A stretch of DNA of 34,777 bases from an uncultured Dialister sp. (GTDB lineage Bacteria; Bacillota; Negativicutes; Veillonellales; Dialisteraceae), in assembly GCA_900545785.1 (NCBI GenBank), contig URAA01000003.1, forward strand, positions 1 to 34,777. The letters run 5' to 3'. A program made the translations under genes and the position numbers. Numbering within the stretch: position 1 is the stretch's first letter; the number at the start of each line of letters is the position of its first letter. Below the pieces are notes generated by a model that was not told the DNA's origin, ran no database searches, and worked only from the letters and a program-made list of their open reading frames with translations. Below are positions 23,572-31,402 of this stretch, one piece after another.

Positions 23572-24389
23572 GGGAGGCCTTCTTTCATTTTGCGGAGAAG
23601 AACGGCGGCAAAGAGGAGGAAAATATCCGTCATGACGATGGAGGCTCCCGTCGGGACGGAGGCGGCGTAGGAAATCGTGATGCCTGCCATGAAGGAGGAA
23701 ACGGAGAGTACCGCCGAAAGGAGGATGACCGTCTTGAAGCGGCGGCAGATCTGCATTGCCGTCAGAGAGGGAAATACGATGAGGCTTGAGATGAGGAGGG
23801 CGCCCATCATGCGCATGCCGAGGACGATGGTGACTGCCGTGAGAAGGGCGATGATCATTCGGTAGAGTCCTGTCCGCATGCCTGCGGCGGTCGCAAAAGT
23901 TTCGTCAAAGGTGACGGCAAATATGCGGTGGTAAAAAAGAATGAAAAGGGTGATCACCGATATGCCGAGGAGGACGGAGAGCCATACATCACGGGAGGTC
24001 ATGGCAAGAATGCTGCCGAACATATAGTTGCATACGTCGGTATTCATTCCCGTCGTGAGGGACACGGTCATGACTCCTGCGGCAAGGGCGCCGCTGCAGA
24101 GAAGGGCGACGGCAGAGTCTCCTTTGATACGGGAATCATCTTTGATCCGGAGCAGGAGGAAAGCGGCGGTAATACAGACGGGGACGGCGACGGCAAGGGG
24201 ATCCGCCTGAAGGGCGTAGGCTGCGGCAAGGGCGGCAAATCCCACATGGGAGAGGCCGTCTCCGATCATGGAGTATCGTTTCAGGACGAGGCTCGTTCCC
24301 AGAAGTGAGGCGCAGAGGGAAACGATGACGCCGACGATGATGGCCCGTACCATGAAGGGATAGCCGAGCATTTCAAATATGAGGTTCAT
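23568..24389 (-). CDS. znuB: Zinc/manganese ABC transporter permease (ZnuB, ABC-3 family)
   Basis: 273 aa, a typical length, with about eight membrane segments. Family signatures are LVLKRYSMIGDGLSHVGFAA near residue 45 and GMRMMGALLISSLIVFPSLT near 205. It is the membrane channel of the zinc importer, energised by ZnuC and fed by ZnuA. The start at 24389 is chosen because GGGAGGG is close upstream and its ATG overlaps the znuC stop (ATGA). A longer upstream reading exists but lies inside znuC. Mn or Fe cannot be excluded as substrate; the Zur neighbour and His-rich ZnuA favour zinc. Confidence 0.93.
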   Translation of the reverse strand: MNLIFEMLGYPFMVRAIIVGVIVSLCASLLGTSLVLKRYSMIGDGLSHVGFAALAAAYALQADPLAVAVPVCITAAFLLLRIKDDSRIKGDSAVALLCSGALAAGVMTVSLTTGMNTDVCNYMFGSILAMTSRDVWLSVLLGISVITLFILFYHRIFAVTFDETFATAAGMRTGLYRMIIALLTAVTIVLGMRMMGALLISSLIVFPSLTAMQICRRFKTVILLSAVLSVSSFMAGITISYAASVPTGASIVMTDIFLLFAAVLLRKMKEGLP

Positions 24390-25090
24390 GACAGCCCTCC
24401 CGTGAAAAGGGGGCTTTCGGCAGTGGCGGCGTATTCTTCCGCCGTGCCGTAAAATATCTGTTTTCCTTTTGACAGATGAAGGATATGATCTGCTTCCGCC
24501 AAGGTGCTTTCTATGTCGTGGGAAACCATGATGACTGCAAGATTGTATTTTTTGATACATCTTCTGATGAGGGGATACAGTTCTTCCGTCATGGCAGGGT
24601 CGAGGCCTGCCGCAGGTTCGTCAAGGATCAGAAGTTTTCCTGCACTGCAGAGGGCTCTTGCGAGAAGGACACGCTGCTGCTGCCCTCCCGACAAGTCACG
24701 GTAGCATTTGTTTTTCAAACCGCTTATGCCGAGCATTTCCATTTTTTCGTCTCTGTCGGCTTTGTCGGATTTCCTGTAAAAAGGATAGGGACAGCGGTTC
24801 AGACGGCCGGAAAGAATGATTTCCGAAACATCGGCGGGAAAATCTCTCTGCACGTTCCGTTGCTGAGGCAGGTATCCGATGTCACTCGCGGCAAGGCCGT
24901 CTCCCGTTGATATGGTGCCTGACGATATTTTGGCAAGACCGAGCAAACTTTTGAGGAGCGTACTTTTTCCCGCGCCGTTTTCACCGACGATACCGAGATA
25001 ATCTCCGGCACTTACGGAAAAGTTGATGTCCGACAGGATCGTTTTTCCTTCATAGGCGCAAGAAAGATGTTTTACCGTGAGGAGCGCCAT
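24386..25090 (-). CDS. znuC: Zinc/manganese ABC transporter ATPase (ZnuC)
   Basis: 234 aa. It has Walker A GENGAGKST, signature LSGGQQQRV, Walker B LLILDEPAAGLD and the switch His in VSHDIE. The Q-loop region contains GYLPQQRNVQRDFP, the form found in Zn/Mn importers. Start and stop are coupled with neighbours: the ATG shares a base with the znuA stop (TGATG), and its own stop overlaps znuB. It hydrolyses ATP on the cytoplasmic side to drive ZnuB. Confidence 0.94.
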   Translation of the reverse strand: MALLTVKHLSCAYEGKTILSDINFSVSAGDYLGIVGENGAGKSTLLKSLLGLAKISSGTISTGDGLAASDIGYLPQQRNVQRDFPADVSEIILSGRLNRCPYPFYRKSDKADRDEKMEMLGISGLKNKCYRDLSGGQQQRVLLARALCSAGKLLILDEPAAGLDPAMTEELYPLIRRCIKKYNLAVIMVSHDIESTLAEADHILHLSKGKQIFYGTAEEYAATAESPLFTGGLS

Positions 25091-26148
25091 CAGTTAAGCG
25101 CCTCTTTCAGGACCATTACATTATGTTCCATCAGATCGATGTAAGTGATGCCTGCTTTGAACTGTGCATCCGAAATATTATGGACAGCATTCAAAAGTTC
25201 ATTTTTCGCCCCTGTCGCTTCCGCAATGGAGCGGCTCATCCGTTCGTCGGAAAGCTCGATATGGAATACAACGGGGATCTGATCTTCTTTCACTTTGTCG
25301 ATGAGGAACGCCACCGTGGCAGGATTGGCTTCCGTTTCCGTCGCACAGCCGGGGAAAGCCGCATAATAGGTGAGGCCGAAATCTTTTACAAAGTAGAGGA
25401 AGGGGAAACGATCGCCGACGATGATTTCTTTCCTTTTCGCACTGTCGATGACTTCTTGGAAATCGGCGGTGAGCTTGTTCAATTTTTCTACATATTCATC
25501 GGTATTCTTTTTGAAAATGCTTTCTTTTTCTTTGTCTAAAGAAGACAGTGTTTTTTCCAATGCCTGTACGATGAGGACTGCATTTTTCGGGGATGTCCAT
25601 ACATGTTCGTCCAATTCGGGCTCTTCGTCGTGGTGATGCTCTTTGTCGTCGTGATGATGCTCTTTGTCGTCATGATGATGTTCTTTATCGTCGTCATGAT
25701 GATGTTCTTTGTCTTCCTCATGGTGATGTTCCTCGTCATCATGGTGATGGTGATCCTCCGTCATGCCTTCCGTGATTTCTTCTTCTCTCAATGTAACGGC
25801 GTCCGTCATTTTAAATACCGCAGGCTTTTTTCCTTCCATGGAATGAAGGACTTTTTCTGCCCAGTCGTCGGAATCGCCGCCGGTATAAATGAAAAGATCG
25901 CTGTTTTGAATGGCCTGTATATCTTTCGGCGACGGTTCATAGCTGTGGGCTTCGCTTCCGGGGCGGAGAAGCATGGTGATTTCTCCGTTATCTTTGACAA
26001 TCTGACGGGCAAAGTCGTAAGCGGCGAAGTTGACTGCCACAATTTTAAGCCCTGCTTTTTGGGAAGAGGGCGCTTTCTCGGAAGAGCAGGCGGTGAGGCC
26101 GTAAAGGGCAGCAAAAAATAGGGTGATCAAAAGAATTATTTTTTTCAT
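25090..26148 (-). CDS. znuA: Zinc-binding lipoprotein ZnuA with His-rich loop
   Basis: 352 aa, counted from the ATG at 26148 (CAGGAGGA 5 bases before it). Lipobox LTACS (Cys21). Cluster A-I binding protein with His68 (SEAHSYEPSP) and His182 (DEHVWTSPKN) as likely ligands. Between them is a ~50-residue loop of HHH clusters with Asp/Glu (133-182), typical of zinc rather than manganese proteins. Where ZnuA usually has a third His (HxAFxY) this protein reads GDRFPFLYF, so an Asp may take its place; FPGCATETEANPAT follows. It delivers zinc to ZnuB. First gene of the coupled znuA-C-B-lipoprotein set. Confidence 0.94.
   Translation of the reverse strand: MKKIILLITLFFAALYGLTACSSEKAPSSQKAGLKIVAVNFAAYDFARQIVKDNGEITMLLRPGSEAHSYEPSPKDIQAIQNSDLFIYTGGDSDDWAEKVLHSMEGKKPAVFKMTDAVTLREEEITEGMTEDHHHHDDEEHHHEEDKEHHHDDDKEHHHDDKEHHHDDKEHHHDEEPELDEHVWTSPKNAVLIVQALEKTLSSLDKEKESIFKKNTDEYVEKLNKLTADFQEVIDSAKRKEIIVGDRFPFLYFVKDFGLTYYAAFPGCATETEANPATVAFLIDKVKEDQIPVVFHIELSDERMSRSIAEATGAKNELLNAVHNISDAQFKAGITYIDLMEHNVMVLKEALN
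25627..25756. repeat. In-frame tandem repeats encoding the ZnuA His-rich loop
   Basis: Units of 21-24 bp encode KEHHHDD and variants (KEHHHDDD, EEHHHEED). DNA-level similarity between units indicates expansion by slippage; antisense reading gives spurious Met/Val/Phe-rich ORFs. Confidence 0.85.
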
Positions 26149-26202
26149 CGGATTCCTCCTGTCAATCAATTAAGGTGATATTTTTTTTGAAAACCTTTTT
26201 GA

Positions 26203-26505
26203 TCAACGGGACAGTTTCACCCGAAGTGTTACCAAAGTGGAGAAAGAGAAGGGAAGTGAAAAAAGAGAGACGGAAAGAAGGAAATAGGAGAGGGGGAGAA
26301 AAGGTTTCGTTCCGTTTCCTTTGAAAGAATCAAAAGAAGAAAAAGAGGATAAAAGCTCTTGGCAGATTTCAATTTGGAGACAATCGGGGCAGCCCGGGCC
26401 TTCGCAGAGATGATCTTTTTTCTCCGTGATGAAGAGGAAAGAAAAGGAAAGAGCGAGGCATAAGGAAAAAGAGAGGACAAGGGCGGTGATTTTTTTGGTT
26501 GTCAT
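26203..26505 (-). CDS. Small Cys-rich membrane protein upstream of znuA
   Basis: 100 aa. One N-terminal hydrophobic segment (ITALVLSFSLCLALSFSFLF), a loop HLCEGPGCPDCLQIEIC with four cysteines and a His, then a second hydrophobic stretch (PLSYFLLSVSLFSLPFSF). AAGGAGG precedes the ATG. Similar short proteins with an HxCxGxxCPxC loop are found next to metal importers in other Firmicutes, as I recall; function unknown. The gene lies between zur and znuA on the same strand. A periplasmic-side metal-binding or thiol role is inferred from the loop. Confidence 0.75.
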   Translation of the reverse strand: MTTKKITALVLSFSLCLALSFSFLFITEKKDHLCEGPGCPDCLQIEICQELLSSFSSFDSFKGNGTKPFLPLSYFLLSVSLFSLPFSFSTLVTLRVKLSR

Positions 26506-26539
26506 AAGTCCTCCTTTCCGATCCTTCCGTGATTAAGGG

Positions 26540-26573
26540 AAAAAATAAAAGCGCCTTCTTGATGAATGGCGCC
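26540..26573 (-). terminator. Terminator after zur
   Basis: Minus strand: GCGCC-ATTCATCAAGAA-GGCGC followed by TTTTATTTTTT. It is short-stemmed, so read-through into the zinc operon is possible. Confidence 0.65.
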
Positions 26574-26585
26574 TTATGATTGAAA

Positions 26586-26969
26586 TTAACGGCAGTTCTC
26601 GCACAATCCGTACAAGGTGGACTTGGCAGCGTCTATGGCAAAACCGTCTCGGAGCAAGACTTGCTTTCGGAGACTTTCGGAAATGACGGGATCCATATGA
26701 ATGGTTTTTCCGCAAGAGAGGCAGGTCATATGGATTTTATCGCCGCATTCTTCGGCGGAGATGTAACGATAGAGATTTTCCCGATTCGTTTTCCCCGGGA
26801 TGCGGAGAATCAGCCCTTCCTTTTCCAGCTTGTCCAGATTTCTGTAGACGGCGCTGAGACTGACGCCTTCGCCTTTCAATGCCGCCGCCAGATCTTTGGC
26901 GGTCATATTCATGTCCCTGCGGGCCCGTAAAAATTCAAATATTTTCTTTCTTTGTTCCGTCATATACAT
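26586..26969 (-). CDS. zur: Fur-family regulator, probably Zur
   Basis: 127 aa from the ATG at 26969 (AGGTG 7 bases upstream); a GTG at 26978 and ATG at 26963 are alternatives. The winged-helix N-terminal half has VSLSAVYRNLDKLEKEGLI, the Fur recognition-helix region. The C-terminal half has two CxxC pairs (CLSCGK and CENC at the end), the structural zinc site. It binds DNA when loaded with metal and represses uptake genes. Assignment to Zur rather than Fur or PerR rests on the zinc operon directly downstream. Its promoter carries a palindrome over the start site. Confidence 0.88.
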   Translation of the reverse strand: MYMTEQRKKIFEFLRARRDMNMTAKDLAAALKGEGVSLSAVYRNLDKLEKEGLILRIPGKTNRENLYRYISAEECGDKIHMTCLSCGKTIHMDPVISESLRKQVLLRDGFAIDAAKSTLYGLCENCR

Positions 26970-26988
26970 AAAAGTCACACCTTTTAAA

Positions 26989-27038
26989 TTAGCGACTCAT
27001 TCGCAAATATTTTATACCATGAAGAGGGAAATTGTCAA
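26989..27038 (-). promoter_or_regulatory. zur promoter with candidate Zur operator
   Basis: Minus strand: TTGACA (27038-27033), 16-bp spacer, TATAAA (27016-27011). Directly downstream, over the expected start, lies the near-palindrome TTAGCGA-CTCAT-TCGCAAA (26989-27007; one mismatch), 19 bp like Fur-family boxes. The -35 lies 10 bp past the udp stop. Confidence 0.75.
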
Positions 27039-27048
27039 TTTTTCCTTT

Positions 27049-27858
27049 TTATATAATGATTTCCTTCTCTTTTTCGGAGAGGAGGGAGGCAAGTGCTTTT
27101 TTTACAATCTGCCGGAAACGATGTTCCGCTTTTTCGTAAATATCATGAGAAGCGACGGATTCACCGTCCGTTCTTTTTGCGACGACTCCCGAAAGGGACG
27201 CGGCCCGAAGACCCAGCACGGAAGCAAGGGTGAAGAGGGTGGCATTTTCCATTTCATAATTGGTGCAGCCGAGACGGCGGTATTCTTCCAGAGAGCCTTG
27301 GAGATTTTTCAGGACATAGCCGCCGAAGCTGTCGTATCTTTCCTGCCCGGGCCAGAAACTGTCGGTGCTTATGGAAATTCCCGTTTTGTAAGGAATCTGC
27401 AGTTCTTCCGCTGCTTTTTCCAGTGCGAAGGTGAGCTTCATATCGGCAACGGCAGGATATTCGACGGGAGCATAGGCAAGGGAAGCACCGTCTTTTCTGA
27501 CCGATCCTTTATTGATGACGATGTCGCCGAGATTCAGATCTTCCTGAATGGAGCCTGTCGTGCCGACCCGTATGAAAGAAGTGACCCCGAGACGGGCAAG
27601 CTCTTCCACGGCAAAAGTGACGCAGGGGCCGCCCATGCCGGTGGACATGACAAGGACGGCATGGCCGTTGATATGGGCGATCCAAGTGGTGAAATCTCGG
27701 TGAGAAGCAAGAAAACGGGCATGTTCATCAAGAGCGAGGGCAAGGCCTTCCACACGGCCGGGATCGCCCGGGACGAGGGCGTATTTTGCCCCGCCCGCCT
27801 GATTTTTTGAAATTCCGATATGGTACATGATTTCATCGGGGGCAGCTGTTTTTTTCAT
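27049..27858 (-). CDS. udp: Uridine phosphorylase
   Basis: 269 aa. It cleaves uridine with phosphate to uracil and ribose-1-phosphate in pyrimidine salvage. NP-I phosphorylase motifs are ALVPGDPGRVEGLA near residue 27, VLVMSTGMGGPC near 68, FIRVGTTGSIQEDLNLGD near 93 and TNYEMENATLF near 200, where the Glu-Met-Glu contacts the ribose. AAGGAG lies 7 bases before the ATG at 27858. A TATAAT at 27897-27892 is a probable -10. It is divergent from mnmE and lies just before zur on the same strand, with no terminator visible between. Confidence 0.93.
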   Translation of the reverse strand: MKKTAAPDEIMYHIGISKNQAGGAKYALVPGDPGRVEGLALALDEHARFLASHRDFTTWIAHINGHAVLVMSTGMGGPCVTFAVEELARLGVTSFIRVGTTGSIQEDLNLGDIVINKGSVRKDGASLAYAPVEYPAVADMKLTFALEKAAEELQIPYKTGISISTDSFWPGQERYDSFGGYVLKNLQGSLEEYRRLGCTNYEMENATLFTLASVLGLRAASLSGVVAKRTDGESVASHDIYEKAEHRFRQIVKKALASLLSEKEKEIII

Positions 27859-28007
27859 GGCATTCTCCTTATAAAAAACGATTCTGCCCCTATTATATCA
27901 TCAGAAAAGGAGCATTTCGGGAAAATAAGAAGCCTTCTTTCGAGAGGAAGAAAAGAAAAAAGATATGATACAATGGAAAAAAGAGTTTTGTTACAAAGGA
28001 GTTTGTC

Positions 28008-29384
28008 ATGTACGAAGAAACAACGATTGCCGCCATTGCCACAAGTCCCGGAGAAGGCGGGATAGGAATCCTTCGGATCAGCGGAATTTCTGCAACGGAA
28101 GTGGCGGATCGGATATTTCATACGAAAAAAACGGACAGTTTTGCAAATGCCGTGCCTTACATGATGTATTTCGGCCATGCCGTCGACGGAAAGAGGCGGA
28201 TCGACGAAGGCCTTGCGGTCTGTATGAAAGCGCCCCATTCCTATACGGGAGAAGATGTGGTGGAAATACAGATCCACGGCTCGTCGGAAGCACTTCGGGA
28301 AACGCTCGAAGCGGCTCTTCGCAGCGGCGCCGTTTTGGCAGAGCGGGGAGAATTTACGAAGCGTGCTTTTTTGAACGGCCGCATCGATCTGACGCAGGCG
28401 GAAGCGGTGATGGACATCATTTCTGCAGGAGGAAGCGCCGCCCTTTCGCAGGCGGAAAGCCATCTGTCGGGAAGTCTTTCCAAGTTTGTCCGAGAATGCA
28501 TGGAAGAGCTGAAAGAATTTATCACCAAGCTGGAAGTGACCATTGATTATCCCGAAGAAGATTTGGACGATCTCACCATGGAAGAAATCGGGGAGGGTCT
28601 TGAAAAAATAGAAAAATCCCTGTCGGAGCTGCTGAAACGGTCCGAACGGGGACGGGTCATCAAAGAAGGGTTCCGCACGGTCATCGCAGGGCGGCCGAAT
28701 GCGGGGAAATCGAGCCTTTTGAACGCCCTTCTTCAGGAAGAAAGAGCGATCGTCACCGATGTGCCGGGAACGACGAGAGATACCATCGAAGAAGTGATCC
28801 GCCTCTCCGGCATTCCTCTTGTGCTCATGGACACCGCAGGCCTTCGGGAAACGGAAAACAAAGTGGAACAAATCGGTATCGAAAGAACGAAAGCATCCAT
28901 GGAAAAAGCGGATGTCATCCTTGCCGTCATCGACTCGTCCCGCCCCCTTGAAGAAGAGGACAAAGAAATCCTCCGCCGTCTGGAAGGGAAAAAAGGAATC
29001 GTCATTTTAAATAAATACGATCTCCCTCCTGCCGTGACGGAAGAGGATATAAAAAAATTATCGAAAGCCCCCGTCGTTTCTCTTTCCGCCCGCTACGGAA
29101 GCGGTATCGCCGATCTGGAAGAAAAGCTGAAAGAAATCACGGAGCATGAAGAAATCGGATCGGGACGGGAACTTTTGCTGACCAATATCCGTCATGTGGA
29201 ACTGGTCCGAAAAGCACTGGAAGATGTCACCCGGGCAAAAGGAGCTGCCAAAGAAGGGATCATGGCAGACTTCATCACCGTGGATCTCACCGAAGCATGG
29301 AATACGCTGGGAGAAATCACGGGAGAAACCGTGGATGACGAGCTGATCCATTCCATTTTCAGCAATTTCTGCGTAGGGAAATAA
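28008..29384 (+). CDS. mnmE: tRNA uridine-5-carboxymethylaminomethyl modification GTPase MnmE
   Basis: 458 aa, the usual length. With MnmG it modifies U34 of certain tRNAs. The N-terminal folate-binding domain starts with IAAIATSPGEGGIGILRISG. The GTPase domain has G1 GRPNAGKS (228-235), DVPGTTRDT, DTAGLRETENKVEQIGIERT (its potassium/switch region) and NKYD. The C-terminus ends FCVGK with the catalytic-type Cys455. AAAGGAG is 6 bases before the ATG. MnmG usually follows it, but here a terminator and a non-coding stretch do. Confidence 0.97.
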   Translation: MYEETTIAAIATSPGEGGIGILRISGISATEVADRIFHTKKTDSFANAVPYMMYFGHAVDGKRRIDEGLAVCMKAPHSYTGEDVVEIQIHGSSEALRETLEAALRSGAVLAERGEFTKRAFLNGRIDLTQAEAVMDIISAGGSAALSQAESHLSGSLSKFVRECMEELKEFITKLEVTIDYPEEDLDDLTMEEIGEGLEKIEKSLSELLKRSERGRVIKEGFRTVIAGRPNAGKSSLLNALLQEERAIVTDVPGTTRDTIEEVIRLSGIPLVLMDTAGLRETENKVEQIGIERTKASMEKADVILAVIDSSRPLEEEDKEILRRLEGKKGIVILNKYDLPPAVTEEDIKKLSKAPVVSLSARYGSGIADLEEKLKEITEHEEIGSGRELLLTNIRHVELVRKALEDVTRAKGAAKEGIMADFITVDLTEAWNTLGEITGETVDDELIHSIFSNFCVGK

Positions 29385-29402
29385 TGATCTTATACCGTAA
29401 AG

Positions 29403-29430
29403 ACGCTTCCTGCCGGAGGCGTTTTTCTTT
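29403..29430 (+). terminator. Terminator after mnmE
   Basis: ACGCTTCC-TGCC-GGAGGCGT (8-bp stem, one G:U) followed by TTTTTCTTTT. Confidence 0.85.
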
Positions 29431-29590
29431 TCCTGCGATATTCTTTGTGAAAGTTGACCTTTGAAAAGAAGGGGGCGCCGAAAAGATATTTTTGATTCTC
29501 TTTTATGACGGAAAGAACAGGGCGGCAGAAAAGTTTCGTAAAGAATAAAACAAAATCAGATTAAAAATATTAAAAAATAAAGAATTTAAT

Positions 29591-29619
29591 TTGAATATTA
29601 ATGATAAATATAATATAAT
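29591..29619 (+). promoter_or_regulatory. Strong promoter in the 29431-30051 gap
   Basis: TTGAAT (29591-29596), exactly 17 bp, TATAAT (29614-29619), within a ~100-bp block of almost pure A/T that could act as UP element. Start expected near 29626. No ORF with a ribosome site follows before the terminator at 29842. Confidence 0.75.
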
Positions 29620-29625
29620 TAATTT

Positions 29626-29842
29626 AACAAATAATAATAAAAAGATAAACGGTCGGGGGAGATCCATTTTATGAGGAGAGACCGCTTGCAGACCAAAAGT
29701 CCGTCACGGCGGGGTTTTATTTTCCTGCATCGATAAAAGGGAAATATAGAGGGACGGCAAAGACAGTTTTCTTTCCTGCCGTCACGGAAACAGGCGGAAG
29801 TCTCATAAAATAAAGAAGGCGTTTCGAAAGAGACGTCTTTTT
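29626..29842 (+). ncRNA. Candidate free-standing structured RNA (~215 nt), possibly 6S-like
   Basis: Between a consensus promoter and a strong terminator. The ends pair: ATTTTATGAG (29665-29674) with CTCATAAAAT (29801-29810), then CCGCTTG (29681-29687) with CAGGCGG (29790-29796). Inside are hairpins TATTTTCC/GGGAAATA (29717-29724/29738-29745) and GACGGCA/TGCCGTC (29752-29758/29776-29782). A rod closed by its own ends with an open middle, ~200 nt long and independently transcribed, fits 6S RNA in outline. I see no motif that proves that, and the internal hairpins differ from a simple 6S bubble. Confidence 0.6.
29815..29842 (+). terminator. Terminator of the candidate RNA
   Basis: AAGGCGTTTC-GAAA-GAGACGTCTT, 10 bp with two G:U pairs, then TTTTTT. 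Confidence 0.85.
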
Positions 29843-30051
29843 TATTGCCTTCATCTGTTATTTTTGCGGAAAAGAAATATTTTTGAGAAATGAAAGGAGA
29901 GAAGTAAAAATAGAGGGAAAGGGAAGATGAATAATTTCTCTTCTTGAAAAGGAAAAAGATATTCATAAATAAGATAAAGCAGGAAAAGTGCCCTCCCGCT
30001 TAAAAGGAAGAAAAAACTTTTTGCTGCGATTCCAAAAAAGGAGGGTCATTT

Positions 30052-30204
30052 ATGAAAAAAGGGAAATACAGCAGTTCAAAAAATATCGCATTTCAAGAAA
30101 AAGAGAAAACTGTCCTGAGAGGGGAAAAGAGGCAGACATCTTTTTCCCTTTCTCCCTTTAATAAAAAGAAAGGACAACCGCAACAGCAGGGAGAGGGATT
30201 GTAG
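30052..30204 (+). CDS. Small basic protein, 50 aa, unknown
   Basis: It begins MKKGKYSSSKNIAFQEKEK and ends KKKGQPQQQGEGL. It is strongly basic, with no signal peptide and no membrane segment. AAGGAGGG (30038-30045) lies 6 bases before the ATG, one of the best ribosome sites in the window, which is the main support. No family is recognised. No clear promoter is visible between the terminator at 29842 and this start, and no terminator after its stop, so the transcript is undefined. A chance ORF remains possible. Confidence 0.4.
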   Translation: MKKGKYSSSKNIAFQEKEKTVLRGEKRQTSFSLSPFNKKKGQPQQQGEGL

Positions 30205-30293
30205 AAAAATCGGATAAAAGAAGAATGATTTTTCTTGTTTCAAAGAAGACAGATGCATAAAAAGCGTGACGGCATGCGTGATTTCACGATGAC

Positions 30294-30322
30294 TTGAAAT
30301 TCAAATTTGAATTTGATATCAT
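30294..30322 (+). promoter_or_regulatory. Promoter of the exporter operon with palindromic operator in the spacer
   Basis: TTGAAA (30294-30299), 17-bp spacer, TATCAT (30317-30322). The perfect 18-bp palindrome AAATTCAAATTTGAATTT (30297-30314) occupies the spacer, and TTGAAATTCGAA recurs near 30341. A smaller palindrome CGTGA-TT-TCACG lies just upstream (~30277-30288). A bound dimer here would block RNA polymerase. Confidence 0.75.
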
Positions 30323-30401
30323 ACAAGTAAATCGAAGAAGTTGAAATTCGAAAAATATAAAAAGTGAAACGGTATTTCATTTTCAAAAGAGGGAGTCCCA
30401 T

Positions 30402-31388
30402 ATGGAATTTTTGAAAACTCACAAAAAAACGATCATTTTGATTGTATTGATTCTTCTCCTTTCGGGAGGAGCGGCGTATTTCTTCTACGGAAAGAAGGAG
30501 GACAAAGAACTCGTCCTTTACGGAAATGTGGATATCCGCCAGATTTCCCTTGCTTTTAACGGAGCGGAACGGGTGGAAGCGATGTACAAAAATGAAGGGG
30601 ATGCGGTGAAAGAGGGAGAGGTGCTCGCCCGTCTTCACACGGAAGCACTGGAGCTTTCGATCGCCCGTGCCAAGGCGGCGATTGCCGGGCAGGAAGCGGT
30701 GGTGGCAAAGCTTCATAACGGTACGCGGAAAGAAGAAATTCTCCAAGCAAGGGCGCAGATGAATTCTCTTGCGGCAGAAGCGGACAATGCAAAACGGTAT
30801 TCGGAAAGAATGGATTATTTGCTCTCCCAAGGAGCGGTGAGCCGTCAGAGTGCGGATGATGCAAGATCTCGGAGCCAAGCGGCACAGGCAAATCTGGAAA
30901 ACGGAAAGGCTTATCTCGATCTGGCACTGGAAGGACCCCGAAGCGAAGATATCCGGGCAGCGGAAGCACAGCTTGAAGCTTTGCAGGCGGAGCTTAGAAA
31001 TTATGAATACAATTTGAAAAATGCCACACTCACGGCGCCTCAGGACGGTGTCGTCCGTTCCCGCCTTGTCGAGCCGGGGGACATGGTCTCTCCCGAAAGG
31101 GCGGTCTACATGATCGGCCTGGGAAGTCCGAAATGGATCCGCGCCTATGTGCCGGAAAGCCGTCTAGGAGAAATTCGGGAAGGGATGGAAGCAAAGGTGT
31201 ATACCGACAGTGATCCCGATGAAGCGATCAAAGGGCAGGTGGGTTATATTTCCGATACGGCGGAATTTACGCCCAAGTCGGTCCAGACGGAAGAGCTCCG
31301 CACGTCTCTTCTTTATGAAGTCCGGATCTATGTGGAAGATGAAAATAACCGTCTCCGCATGGGCATGCCTGCGACGGTGAAATTTTGA
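30402..31388 (+). CDS. HlyD/EmrA-type membrane fusion protein, YbhG-like
   Basis: 328 aa. One N-terminal anchor (~residues 9-28, TIILIVLILLLSGGAAYFF). A first half-lipoyl segment (~38-78, VYKNEGDAVKEGEVLARL-like), a long coiled coil (~80-190, LEGPRSEDIRAAEAQLEALQ), the second half-lipoyl (ATLTAPQDGVVRSRLVEPGD) and a beta-barrel to the C-terminus. As in E. coli YbhG it would bridge an inner-membrane ABC exporter to the outer envelope. GAGGGAG precedes the ATG. The double ATPase and two ABC-2 permeases follow in the ybhGFSR order. Substrates of such systems include drugs and cations; here unknown. Confidence 0.88.
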   Translation: MEFLKTHKKTIILIVLILLLSGGAAYFFYGKKEDKELVLYGNVDIRQISLAFNGAERVEAMYKNEGDAVKEGEVLARLHTEALELSIARAKAAIAGQEAVVAKLHNGTRKEEILQARAQMNSLAAEADNAKRYSERMDYLLSQGAVSRQSADDARSRSQAAQANLENGKAYLDLALEGPRSEDIRAAEAQLEALQAELRNYEYNLKNATLTAPQDGVVRSRLVEPGDMVSPERAVYMIGLGSPKWIRAYVPESRLGEIREGMEAKVYTDSDPDEAIKGQVGYISDTAEFTPKSVQTEELRTSLLYEVRIYVEDENNRLRMGMPATVKF

Positions 31389-31402
31389 GAAAGGACGGTA
31401 TC

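Noticed and set aside
25620..25760. CRISPR-like regular repeats
   Set aside because: Short 21-24 bp coding repeats without spacers, fully explained by the His-rich loop of ZnuA.
25603..26121. Plus-strand ORF with long Met/Val/Phe runs resembling a membrane protein
   Set aside because: It is the antisense of the His/Asp repeat in znuA; the hydrophobic look is a complement artefact.
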